Positions 1-10,548 of a stretch of 64,000 nucleotides of DNA are shown piece by piece (position 1 is the first letter of the stretch; each line of letters starts with the position of its first letter). The position numbers were made by a program, and so were the translations under genes. The stretch covers positions 1-64,000 of the forward strand of contig QKYT01000050.1 of assembly GCA_003550305.1 (NCBI GenBank), in the 5' to 3' direction. Origin of the DNA: Glomus cerebriforme. Taxonomy: Eukaryota; Glomeromycota; Glomeromycetes; Glomerales; Glomeraceae. Below the pieces are notes generated by a model that saw only the letters and a program-made list of their open reading frames with translations, was not told where the DNA came from and did no database searches.

Positions 1-37
1 TCTATTTTACTCTAAAAACTTATTTTCTGGTACAAAA

Positions 38-207
38 GTCTTGCCAAAAATATGGATATACCTCCTAATATTTTATTAAAAATATAGGTATATTCTCAAA
101 GTCTTATCAAAAATATAGGTATATTCTCAAAGTCTTACTAAAAATATGGGTATACCCCCTAATGTCTTACCAAAAATATGGGTATACTCCTGAAGTCTTA
201 CCAAAAC
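38..207. repeat. ~31-bp degenerate tandem repeat, about 5.4 copies
   Basis: Five units of 31-32 bp plus a partial sixth follow each other, each with a GTCTTRYC start, an AAAAATATRGGTATA core and a CTCCTRAA-like end. The copies differ almost only by C/T and G/A exchanges, the same decay seen in the transposons to its right. It may be a subterminal repeat of the polymerase element that follows, but no matching repeat was found at the other side. Confidence 0.75.
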
Positions 208-504
208 CTTAAACCCATTTTTACTAGATCTTTTACAGGCCTTATAAAGCTTTAATACATAATCTAATATAGTATTAACTTATATAATAGCCTCTCATAT
301 GAGCAGAATATTAATTGCAAGCTGATCTAGTAAGCAATTTATATCCTTCAGAACACATACAGGATAGATTACAAGCCTTACCAGAATTATATAAATATAG
401 GCAGATATATTCTCCATGCATTTTTAATAAGAAAAGAATTATTTATTTAAACAAAAAGATTTTGTAATATAATATATATTAATCAGTATAATAAGAGGTA
501 ATTG

Positions 505-1720
505 TACTTGTGACAAATGTATGTAAAATTTTGCTACATCTAGAAAACTTTGTGATCATCTTAATAGAAAGTTCATATGTAAACCAAAAACTAATTCAAT
601 TAGAATTCATGAAGAACAGGTATTGCAAGAAGATTCTGAAGCTCAAATACAGATCCAATTAACTGTATATGTATCAGAATCTATTCCAGAAGTTTTATCA
701 CCATTTGTTAATTTTTTTTCAAATACAAATAAAGAGAATAAACAAGGTGAAAAAAAATGAAAATATTTTGATAGGCTTGCAAGAAAGCCAGGAAAACATT
801 TGAGAATATGGGAACTGAAAAACTAGATTATAATAAAGATGAATCAAATTTACTAAACAAAAATGTGATTTATCAATTACTGAAAGAGCATGTCAGATGT
901 ATTATGATGATCTATTACAAGTTGATGATAAAGTTATAATTAAAGTTCAAAAAAAGGTAAAAGCATCTATTCTACTAGTTGCTTTACCAAAAGAGGATTC
1001 TAAAGCAGGTTCTGGCCTAACAACCCAAGCTTATAGAGAAAAATAAATATATAATTCTAATCAAGATTTATATAATTTCTTAAAAGAGCTTGGTTTAATT
1101 GAAGAAACAGAAAATTTTTAATTTGTAAAAAGAAAATATAATTCTACATGTCTACATAAATCTCTTAAAGATATAGTAATATGAAAAACTGAAGTCTCTT
1201 TAAATGATGTATCATATTTACCAAGTATAATAGTGAATGTCTATTCACAAATAACAAACATAAATTTGATAAAAAAGAACAAATCAAATCAGTTATTACT
1301 ATATTAATCATATATGAAAATCCTAATAATGCACAAACACAAGTTTTTTATAGAGGAAATATGTAAGAATTTCTCTCAAAGAATGATATAGCTAACTATA
1401 TAACTAAGACAATAGGTAAAATTGAGGTTAAAATTAGTGAATTTGTAAAAAAAGGATCTAATTGGCAACTTACTAGTATAGATATGATATCTATTAAGAT
1501 ACAGTATATACATATCATTATATAGAAGGATATCCATACCTAAAGCATTTGTATATAAAAAATGTACAATTAATTCAGATAACAAAAGGCTTATTGATCC
1601 AGTTACAGGTTTGATTTCTGAGAAATATCTATAAGGGGCATTAGGTGCTTACTTTACCTACCAGAATAAATATACACAAAATCTTGAGCATATTTTTAGA
1701 GCAGAGAAATACAAGTCTTA
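505..1720 (+). pseudogene. Decayed 5' part of the PolB element (C2H2 finger-like start)
   Basis: Translation in changing frames gives a Cys-x2-Cys...His-x4-Cys finger-like start near 508-580, followed by a low-complexity acidic region and fragments that include a 'LIDPVTG' stretch near 1590-1620. Many stops fall where Gln or Trp would be expected. The reading sense runs on towards the polymerase domains after 2660, so I read this as the N-terminal half of the same element's large protein, or a neighbouring ORF of it. No catalytic domain is visible here. The identity of the finger is uncertain; that it is coding and dead is better supported. Confidence 0.45.
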
Positions 1721-1724
1721 CTTA

Positions 1725-2657
1725 CAGTGGATGAAAAAAGTAATCAGAATTACAAAAATTGCAATAATTAAATAACCAATGATTAGAATTATGTGAAATT
1801 TTGCATATTTATTGTTAAATATGCAAATAAGTTTTATATAAAATTTCAAGATTTTAACTTAGTTTCTTGTTTTACAATCATTATTTTAATTCAAAAAAAA
1901 AATCATCAAAATTTAAAGTAAGAAAAAAATTTTAACAAAGTTTAATACTACGCCTAAACCTTATTGTTTAGATGTATATTCATATAAAAATTTTATAAAC
2001 ATAAAATATATCCTTTTATTGGTTTAATAAAAAAAATTTTTTATAATTTAATTAGTTAGTTATCTAGTAAATTAAATTTAAAGTTGGCTCAAAAATGATT
2101 TAAAATTAAAAACAATAGATGAATATNAACACATCTTTNAAACATTTAGAGNATGATTTTTTTTATTCATATTTGTACATTATTGNTCCAATATTTAATA
2201 GATTTTATAATAATTTACAATTGTTATTATTATTTGGCTTTAATTTGAATTTTAGTTCTTTCAATCAGTATTAAAGGCTAAAATTTGATAAAATTCATAT
2301 TGATGATTAAACTTTAATTTTAATTTTTTCAACAACCATCAAAGTATTAAATGTCAAATTTTTTTTGATAATTTAGCACGATATGAAACTTCAATTTTGA
2401 TAGTTTAGTTTTTTAATAAGCTCTGATTTGCATGCTACATTTGAATTTTTGTATTTTTTATAGCTTAAAATTTTGACAACTTTTTTTTTAAACTAAAATG
2501 ACGATTGTAAGACAAGGAACTAAGATAAAATCTTGAAAATTTATATGAAACTTAATTGCATATTTAACAATAAATATGCAAAATTTCATAAAATTCTAAT
2601 CATTGGTTATTTAATTATTGTATTTTTTGCAATTCCAATTACTTTTTTCATCCACTG
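1725..2657. mobile_element. 933-bp non-autonomous element with ~195-bp TIRs, TA target duplication
   Basis: The left end CAGTGGATGAAAAAAGTAAT (1725-1744) is repeated inverted at 2638-2657. The inverted match runs inward for about 195 bp (about 1725-1920 against 2461-2657), broken mainly by transitions. A TA dinucleotide flanks both ends (1723-1724 and 2658-2659), as expected for a Tc1/mariner-type target. The AT-rich core has no coding capacity and contains isolated N bases. It interrupts the polymerase element: host reading resumes on the right side with the same style of decayed coding sequence. Best described as a large MITE mobilised by a Tc1/mariner-like transposase; the superfamily is inferred from the TA site only. 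Confidence 0.75.
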
Positions 2658-2660
2658 TAT

Positions 2661-5600
2661 CCTAAGTAAATTTTGATAGAATATTAATGCTGATACCAGT
2701 CTGTTTACGTGTATTTAACAAAATCAAAGACCTTAATCCTAATATCTTCATTAATATCTGAAAGTGAAAAGTGAAATCAGACATACCCAAACCTGTGATC
2801 ATAAGTAAAAACTTCAACTGGCAATATATTATTTACCTTATGGCTCTTACAAATATTACAAAATCAGATAAAGGTAAGTACAGACAGAAGAACTACTTTC
2901 TTTGAATTAAAAATCCAGATGGTTTAATTTTCAAAGATACTTTTCATCATGATAAAAAACACCTTTGCAACTGCTGTTTTCAAAGTTTTCCTTCTTTTAA
3001 ATCTCTAGCAAACTATCAGGAGTGGTGTTTTGGATTAGATGAAGCATTTTAAAAAGTTGAATTGCTAGTAAAAAGAAAAAATGATTTTGAAGTGTTTGAG
3101 AATTTTAATTGAATGATGTATGCCCCTTATATCATCATTGCTGATTTTAAAGCAGATAATAAAAAATGTGATGAAAACTATGAAGAAAATATATGCAAAA
3201 TAATGGAGCAAAAGGCCAATAGTTTCTGTTATATAGTTTACTAGATCAACACCAATGAGATTTGGGAACTTATACTTATATTGAGAACCAAATGCAACAA
3301 AAGAGTTCATATGTAAGCTTGATGAAGAATTAAGATATATTAATGAAGTTTTAGAAGTAAAGGAAAAATATATTGTAATAGAGGAATACAAAAGAAATTA
3401 TACTAAAGCTAACCAATGCTGTGTTTGTAAAGGAGAATTCAATTATAATAATAATGAGCAAACCATTTTAGTCTTGATGGAAAAACATAAAGATCTTATG
3501 AAAAGAAAAGCAATTGTTATAAAAGATTTAGATAAATACAAAAAAATTACTACAGCAGAAATTAATAAAATAAAAAAGAACTTGATAAAAAAAAGTATGT
3601 GGTAAAAAGAATAAGGTTTGGGACTATTATTACATTACAGATGAGTTCTGTGGGCAGAACATAACTCTTGCAATCTCAAACTTCAGATTGAAGTATAAAA
3701 GACTTTTATCCCTATAGTCTTTCACAATTTCTGTGACTATAATTCTCACTTAGTCTGTAAATCAGTTGGCTGTTCTATTTTAGCCAACCAGATTAAAGTC
3801 ATAGCTAAAATATTTAAATGCTATAACTCTATAAGAGTATGAAGGTAAGTTAGTTTAAGTATATTAATAGCATGCAGTTCATGAATTCCAGTCTTGCCAA
3901 TTTTGCTAAAAATTTGGAAGAAGACAAATCTATTATTAAACATCACTTTACTAACTTTTCACCTGAGTAAATTGATCTAATTACATATAAAGAAGTTTAT
4001 TCCTATGAATATATCAACTCTTATAAATGCTTTCAGAAAAAGAAACTTCTCTCTATTTATAAGTTTTATAGATATATTAATGGAAAAATTACACAAGCTG
4101 ATTATGATCATGCATAAAAAGTATGGAGAGAGTTTGAATACAAAAACTTGGGTAAGTATTATGATCTATATCTTAAAACTAATGTACTTTTTCTAGCAGA
4201 TATCTGGATAACATTTCACAAGATATCCATGAAGTACTATAAACTTGATTCTAGTCATTATGTTTCTGCAGCTTCCTTATTATGAGATGTTATGCTCTTA
4301 AAAATAGAAGTTGAAATCGAACTTTTTACTGATATGGCTATGCATGATTTTATCGAAAAAGCTAAATATGAAGAAATTGCTATATATAGCATGTTAATGA
4401 TTTTTCAAGGCCAATAATTTCAAGATGAAAAAAGCATTCAACCTATTTAAACTTACTACTTGAGTTTCTTATGTTGACGCTAACAATCTTTATGAATAGG
4501 TTACGAGTCAGTTCTTATCTATTGGCAATTATAAATGGAGAGTTAGTTGAACATATCTTCAACAAAATCCAGAAATGCAAAAATGTTTTTTTAATATAGC
4601 TCTTAATACTAAAGCAAATGTACCTGAAGGATGCTATCTTAAAGTTAAGTTTTATTTTCTCTTTAAAACTCATAATTATTTAAGTAATCTTCTTTCAGTT
4701 GTGAAAAATATTACTGTAAAAAAAAGGTTTATTAAATCCATATATTTCTAAGCTCATGGAATCTTTAAATGGTAAACATTTTCCTGAAACAAAAAAGTTA
4801 GTGGTAAGCAAGAAGATTATATTATTTACTATCAAGAGCTTCAGTATTATGTAAAGTTAAATTTAGTTGTAGATAAAGTCTCTGAAGTCTTATTTTTTAA
4901 ACAAACTAATTGGCTTACTCCATATATTACATTCAATACAGACTTATAACAAAAGACTAAAAATCCATTTGAAAAAGACTTTTTTAAATTTATGAATAAT
5001 TCTGTTTATGGCAAGATTATGGAGAATGTTCACAAGTATCAGAACATTAAGCTTATAAGAATAACTAATAAGTATGATGAGAAGAAGTTTTTCAAAAATG
5101 TATGTAAGCCATCCTTCAAGTATACACATCAACTTGAAGATACGTTTGTAGGAGCCCATATGGGTAAGGCTAACATAACTCTTAATAAACCTATCATTGT
5201 TGATACATCTGTTTTTAGTCTTAGTAAACTCTTGATATATCAATTCTGGTATGGTTATATAAAAAAAAAGTATGAAGATAAAGTTAGATTAGATTATATG
5301 GATATAGATTTCTTTATTTATCATATTAAAACTGAAGATATTTATAAAGATATAGCAGAGAGACTAGATCTCTTTGATCTTAATGATAGTAAGACTATCA
5401 GACTATTTAAGGATAAAACTTCTGGTAATATTATTACAGAATCTTATAATATTCAAGCAAAATCTTATCATTATGTTTTAGCTGATCAATTTACAAAGTC
5501 TAAACATAAAGATATTAGCAAAAAAGAGATGGAAGATATTACCAGTAATAATATGCCTATTATAGCAATTGGTTTATTAAATCTTTTTTAAGATTCTAAT

Positions 5601-5768
5601 TTCAAAGAGAAAGAGTATGATCTTATGATATTAGTATATTGGAACTGTCTCTTTGAAAATGAAGTCTTCTATACCAAAAATGTAGGCATGCATTCAAAGG
5701 ATCATATAATTTCTCTAGTTGAATCAGAAAAGAAGGTCTTATCTCCTATTTGGTCAAATGGCATACAC
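2661..5768 (+). pseudogene. Dead protein-primed family-B DNA polymerase (Polinton/Maverick-like)
   Basis: Family-B polymerase landmarks can be read in order despite decay: an exonuclease I-like block (PYIIIADF-type, about 3121-3160), a His/Asn block around 3710-3740, a VDANNLY block (about 4475-4500, the YxDxNNLY-like palm motif), the long open piece 4992-5591 starting with the motif-B signature MNNSVYGK, and at about 5300 an altered motif C (MDID where YxDTDS is expected). A typical C-terminal piece (NVGMHSKDH) follows at 5680-5710. There are many in-frame stops at Gln/Trp positions and some frame changes, so it cannot make a polymerase. Linear plasmids and Polintons both use such enzymes; no integrase or capsid gene was recognised nearby, so the exact element class is open. 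Confidence 0.75.
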
Positions 5769-5770
5769 TA

Positions 5771-7062
5771 CTTGGACAAAAGTAATAAAACTCATATTTT
5801 GGCTTAATTTTCAAAAATATACATAATAATTTGGGCTAAAATTTTAATATGTGATAGCTTATTGTCCATGTAAACAATGATGTAATTATTATTTTATTTA
5901 TAAATAAACATTAAATGTGATTGATAAAATAAGATTTTGTACTATATTATACCATGTATGATTTAACAGAGGTTGAATGCAGCCAGATTATTGGTCTTTT
6001 TAAGGGTGGCATCACAAAAAAACACATTATTAAAACACTTGACTTTTCTAGAGCAACAGTTTACTGAACTATTCAGACTTTTTGTGAAGAAAGAAATCTT
6101 GAAACTCAGCTGCAAAGTAGTCATCCTAAACTTTTAAATTATGAATACCAAAAAATACTAAAAAAAATTATTAAAACAAATAATCATCAGTCTGCTAAAC
6201 AAATAAAAAATAAATTTCAAAAGAAAGCTGAAATACAAGTTTCTACTAAGATTATAAGAAAAAATTTGTATGAACTTAATATTCTTTCACATATTCTAGC
6301 ATCCAACCCTTTTTTTAGTGATAAATAAAGAAAAAATCATTTAAACTAGTATATTGAAAGAAAAGACTAGTCTATTAAAAAGTAAAAATCAGTTATTTGG
6401 AATGATGAAAGTCTCTTTACAATATTTAAAAATGATAATTCAGGTCATGTTTGAAGAACTTCTGGAATAAGATTTAATATTAAAAATATGATTTCTTCAA
6501 TAAAACATAGAGGTGGAGGTTTAATGATATGGGGTTGTTGTTTAGGAAAGAGATTAAAACCACTTGTAAAAATTAATAGAAAAATGAACCATTATGATTA
6601 TATTCAAATATTTGAATCACATTTACTTCTATTTATTAATAATAATTATAATGGATAAGAGTATTTATTCTAAAATAATAATGCTCCTGTTCATACTGCT
6701 AAAAATATTAAAAAATAGATAGAAACAAAAAAAGTCAAAATTTTGGAAAATTGGTTAAGTCAATCACCTGACTTGAATTCCATCGAGCATCTATGGTCAG
6801 AGCTGGAAAGGCGCATTAGAAAACGTCCCAATCCTGCAAAAAATGTGAGAGAATTGGAGTGTGCTTTACATGAAGAATGGAATCAAATTCCTAATAATAC
6901 ATTAATAAATTTAATTGAAAGTATACTATGCAGAATTAAGGCATATATTAAGAATAATGGTTAGCCAACTAGTTTTATATATGGTTTAATTAATAGTAGT
7001 TAAAATTTTGATCCTACTTATTATGTACATTTTTGATATAGTGTTTTCTACTTTTGTCCAAG
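5771..7062 (+). mobile_element. Tc1-type DNA transposon, complete ends, 1292 bp
   Basis: The ends are CTTGGACAAAAGTA at 5771 and its inverted copy at 7049-7062, with a longer imperfect terminal inverted repeat of about 65-75 bp on each side. TA dinucleotides flank both ends (5769-5770 and 7063-7064). It encodes one transposase reading frame in the plus sense (separate entry). It has landed inside the coding remnant of the polymerase element: removing it with one TA copy rejoins a decayed reading frame that continues at 7065. The insertion is therefore younger than the host element. Confidence 0.9.
5954..6964 (+). pseudogene. Tc1 transposase, inactivated by stops
   Basis: From the ATG at 5954 a single frame can be followed to the stop at 6962-6964 (337 codons) with no indel, but with about ten in-frame stops. 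An N-terminal helix-turn-helix region (about residues 1-110) is followed by the DDE catalytic domain. The first Asp lies in a WNDES motif near 6400. The second catalytic Asp position (normally in DNAPxHTA) reads Asn near 6680, with a stop just before it. The last acidic residue is in DLNSIEHLW (about 6774-6800), giving the DD34E-type spacing of Tc1. Every visible lesion fits a transition (CAA to TAA, CGA to TGA, GAT to AAT). The final 73 codons are fully open. Clearly inactive. Confidence 0.9.
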
Positions 7063-7064
7063 TA

Positions 7065-7159
7065 ATGTATCTTTTTTATCATTTGGCTATTGGCATATCA
7101 CTATATATAAGAAATTAATTAAACATAATATATCTCATAAAGATAGCCAGATACTCTAA
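7065..7159 (+). pseudogene. C-terminal remnant of the PolB element to the right of Tc1
   Basis: After the Tc1 element the frame gives an FGYWHI..YKKLIKHNISHKD-like stretch that continues the host protein interrupted at 5768. It ends at a TAA (7157-7159) and shows further stops beyond. Its value is mainly as proof that Tc1 split a pre-existing coding remnant. Confidence 0.5.
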
Positions 7160-7640
7160 TCTTCTAGAAAAATATTAGAATAAAAATATAAATCACATAT
7201 CTAGTCTAATAGTATAAGTTAAAATTCTTAGATTAAGTCACAATATCCCATCTTAAAGTTTAGCACTTTTTTTATATATTTTATTGTAAAAGTATAAATA
7301 TCATTACACAAATAAAGTTCATGTTAAATGATATTCTATTTGATAAACATACTGTGCAATGCATATGTTTAGCCTATTCATCAAGAAATAATCAAATAGG
7401 TATAATTGCAAATTTACTTGCACAACTTGCAGACTTACTTACCTGCTTATCACATTTTATTTTTAAATATCACTTGAAGAATGAAAGATACTGGAATTTT
7501 TTTTTAAATACTGACAAGTTTGATCAGCTAGTTTTTTTAATAGGTTTACCTTTAACTGACCGAAGGAAAAAAACATTGTAATAAGCTTATGAACAGAAAG
7601 AGGAATGAAAACAGTTTTTCTATTAACAATTAGCTTTGAA
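7160..7640. other. Unassigned AT-rich stretch between two transposon remnants
   Basis: An open stretch of 86 codons lies at 7321-7581 (+), without any recognisable motif or homology that I can name. It sits between the polymerase element and the minus-strand gag/protease remnant and may belong to either. I do not call it a gene. Confidence 0.3.
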
Positions 7641-10160
7641 TTTACCTTTTACTATAGATTCTCATCCAGCTCAAAACTGCCATTGTGTACCTAGTATCAT
7701 TAATGATATATCCTTTCCATCTTGATTTTTTACTGCAAGAATTACAGAAAATTTATCAGAAATGGAAACAGTATTTGATTCCTCTCCCATAATTACAGGA
7801 ATATCATAAATAGTGCTAATTGTTTTAGTTGATCCAGTTATTCTGTTAAGTGCATGTATATTTTTTCAGTCTATTTTAAAATTAAAATGCTTAGCTATAT
7901 TTTTAGAAATGACTAAGGAGTTAGATTCTGTATCAATTATGATATATAGTATTTGTACTTTTTGATTCTACATAAAATTATTATTATATTATTCAGATCA
8001 TCTAATTGCAAAAAGTTAATTTCTAAAGGTTTTGGCCAATATAAATTCTTTTGTTAGTAGACTCTAATTGCATGATTTAAAGTCTTTTCTTCTTCCTCCA
8101 GTACTAACTGTTATACTTCTTATAAAGATAAAAGTTCAGGTTATGTCTTCCTTTGGTCAGGAGTATTAGTTGCTTGTAGTAGAAGATACAGTATATTCTT
8201 ATAAATTATAATAAAAGCATCCCAAATTTTCTCTCTTATCTTAACTGGATAGTTAGTAGCAAAGTGATTCAGAAGTGGATCTTTCAAGTTTGCATATGAT
8301 TAATTAAGATATAAAGTAATTGGTATAAGAATCTTTCTAAAGTATTGTATAACTAATGATACTATTAATGACTTTAAAGAAACCTGAAAGATTTTATTAA
8401 ATATACTTCCATAAGAAAAGTTAGACTTGGAAGTAGAAAATTTTTTTGCAGTCTTCCCTCTGATTTTTACTAAAATTTTACATTGACGAGTTTTTTTTTT
8501 AATGCTAAAGCAATTCTAAGGTTTAGAATTCTCTTCATCCTCAATTATTTCTTCTTCAGATTCTTCTTCTTTCTCAGATTCTTCTTCTTCATTTAACTCT
8601 TTTTCACTACAAGATTCTTTAGGATCTTCTACATCATAAGAATAAGTATAGTTAACTTTTTTGGCCAAATGCTTTACTCGTGAATACTTATTTTTGGTAT
8701 GTTCTATCTTGCCATACATTGTGTATTATCTGGAAGAAGACTTGGATGACTTTTTAGTGACATATACTTTTTTAACCTGTTTGACTTCAAAGTGATCTTT
8801 TCTTAAATATTGTATCTAACTCCCACTTAATTTTCTATAAAGATCACTTTCAAAAAGAATGCAATGCTACAGGATTTATTATATCACCAGTATAGCCAAG
8901 ACATATTACAATATTCACAAGCTTTTCTAATGGGATGTTACTTTGTGATTGCATTACTACTGGAATTTGGAGTTTTTGATCTCTGAGTTTATACTACTTA
9001 TTACACAACTGAGAGAAAAATACCTCAAATGTATTAGGATTAGTAATTCTGACTCTCATTTTTAAAGTGTTAGATAGATAATTGTATAAGTAAGATATAG
9101 TATCAGTATTTGGTATTACTTGTACTAATGGCTTGATTCACTTTTCATAGCTATCAGGTGTATTAATTTTTGTGAATCTTTTATTAATAAAAGTAAATAT
9201 AGTTTCTCAATTAGTACCTACCATTATATCCTAATATTTGCCTTGCAACCAATTCAGAAACTCTAGTTCAATATTAATGTTTGCATTAGTATTATAATGG
9301 ATTTGTAGAACGAGGTACTGGAATAAACCTTTCTATCATCTTATTTTTCATGATATTAGTTCTGGTAGTAGCATTAAAAGTAGCAACAGCTAGTGGATGG
9401 ATCATCTCATTGATATTTTGAAATTTTTATTGATATTCTTCTAGTGGTTCTTGTCTATCATAATTAGATAATTGAGTAAGTAAAGGTGCTAATGTTTGCA
9501 TGACATCTTGTATAGTAGTCATGTTTGGAGGATTATTTTATAATACGTTTATTTGTCCTTGTAAATTTAAAATATTTTGATTTAAATTATTTATCTGTAC
9601 TTGTGAATTCCTATATTGTATCTTCTAATGCAATTTTATACCTGTCTAATATAACTATTATTTTTTCTACACCATCTTTTCACATCAGCATTATAACATT
9701 ACAATAATCTGTGTACATTTCTTCTATATGCATCTTATTCTTTTTGCACATTATCCAATTGTGTTTGTAAATTTTGTAACATATTTTACTAATGTTTACA
9801 TCCATTTCTTTCATAAGTTATTTCTCCTTCATGTATACATCTTGTTTGTATTAACTCAGTTCATATATTATTTAACTCTTGATCAAGTCTATTCATGCAT
9901 TTAAAAGATTCATTTAATAAAGCCTAAAAGTCTTCGATTTGATTATCTTAGTTTTAGCTTATTGTTTAAAATGCAACAGCATGAATGATTGTATCAAGAT
10001 TTTAAGTTGCAGTAACAAACAGATTATTTATATATTGAGTCACCGAAGTTGTATCTTTATTTAAATATACACAAATACTTGCTAGACAGTTTGCTATAGA
10101 CTGCTTATCTGCTAGAATCTTATATATTTTAAAGGTATTTAACCAATCAAAATTAGTTAG
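7640..10160 (-). pseudogene. Retroelement gag / aspartic protease remnant
   Basis: Read on the minus strand from about 10160 down to 8500, a long gag-like protein can be followed (helical, charged, with an acidic Glu/Ser-rich tail around 8520-8620). It is broken mostly by TAA/TAG where Gln is expected. At about 7960-7650 a retropepsin-like domain follows: an I-D-T block where the usual D-T/S-G has Glu in place of Gly, then a NIHALNRITGS-type segment and an ILGTQWQ-like end matching the hydrophobic I-L-G-x-x-W/F segment of these proteases. No reverse transcriptase, RNase H or integrase is visible and no LTR pair was recognised, so this is a gag-protease fragment of a Ty3/Gypsy-like or domesticated-type element. 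It is inactive. Confidence 0.5.
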
Positions 10161-10548
10161 ATTGATTATTGCATGTAATTTAAATTATGCATTATCATAC
10201 ATATATTTTAAAAATAAACAATATAAGTTTATTTTTTTAAAATATTCCATCTCTCTTAAGTAAGACAGTTTTATAAGATTGTTTCCTATTATAGTAATGT
10301 TTGCATAAGTAAAATTTTTTTATATAAATGAAACTTTATTATAAAAAATATAAAGTAATATATAAATTGCTTAAAAAAAATTATTTTATTAATGTAACTA
10401 ATATATTTATAAATTTTATTTATTTAAATATATACAGTATAAAAGTACTATTATAGTAAAATTAATATACATTTTACTTGGTTTTTTTAATTTAATATAT
10501 TCTGTTTTTTATTTTTATATATTTTATTGAAAATAACTACATTTAACT

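Noticed and set aside
4944..5243. 99-codon minus-strand frame
   Set aside because: Antisense of the PolB motif-B region, whose plus-strand translation has clear polymerase motifs.
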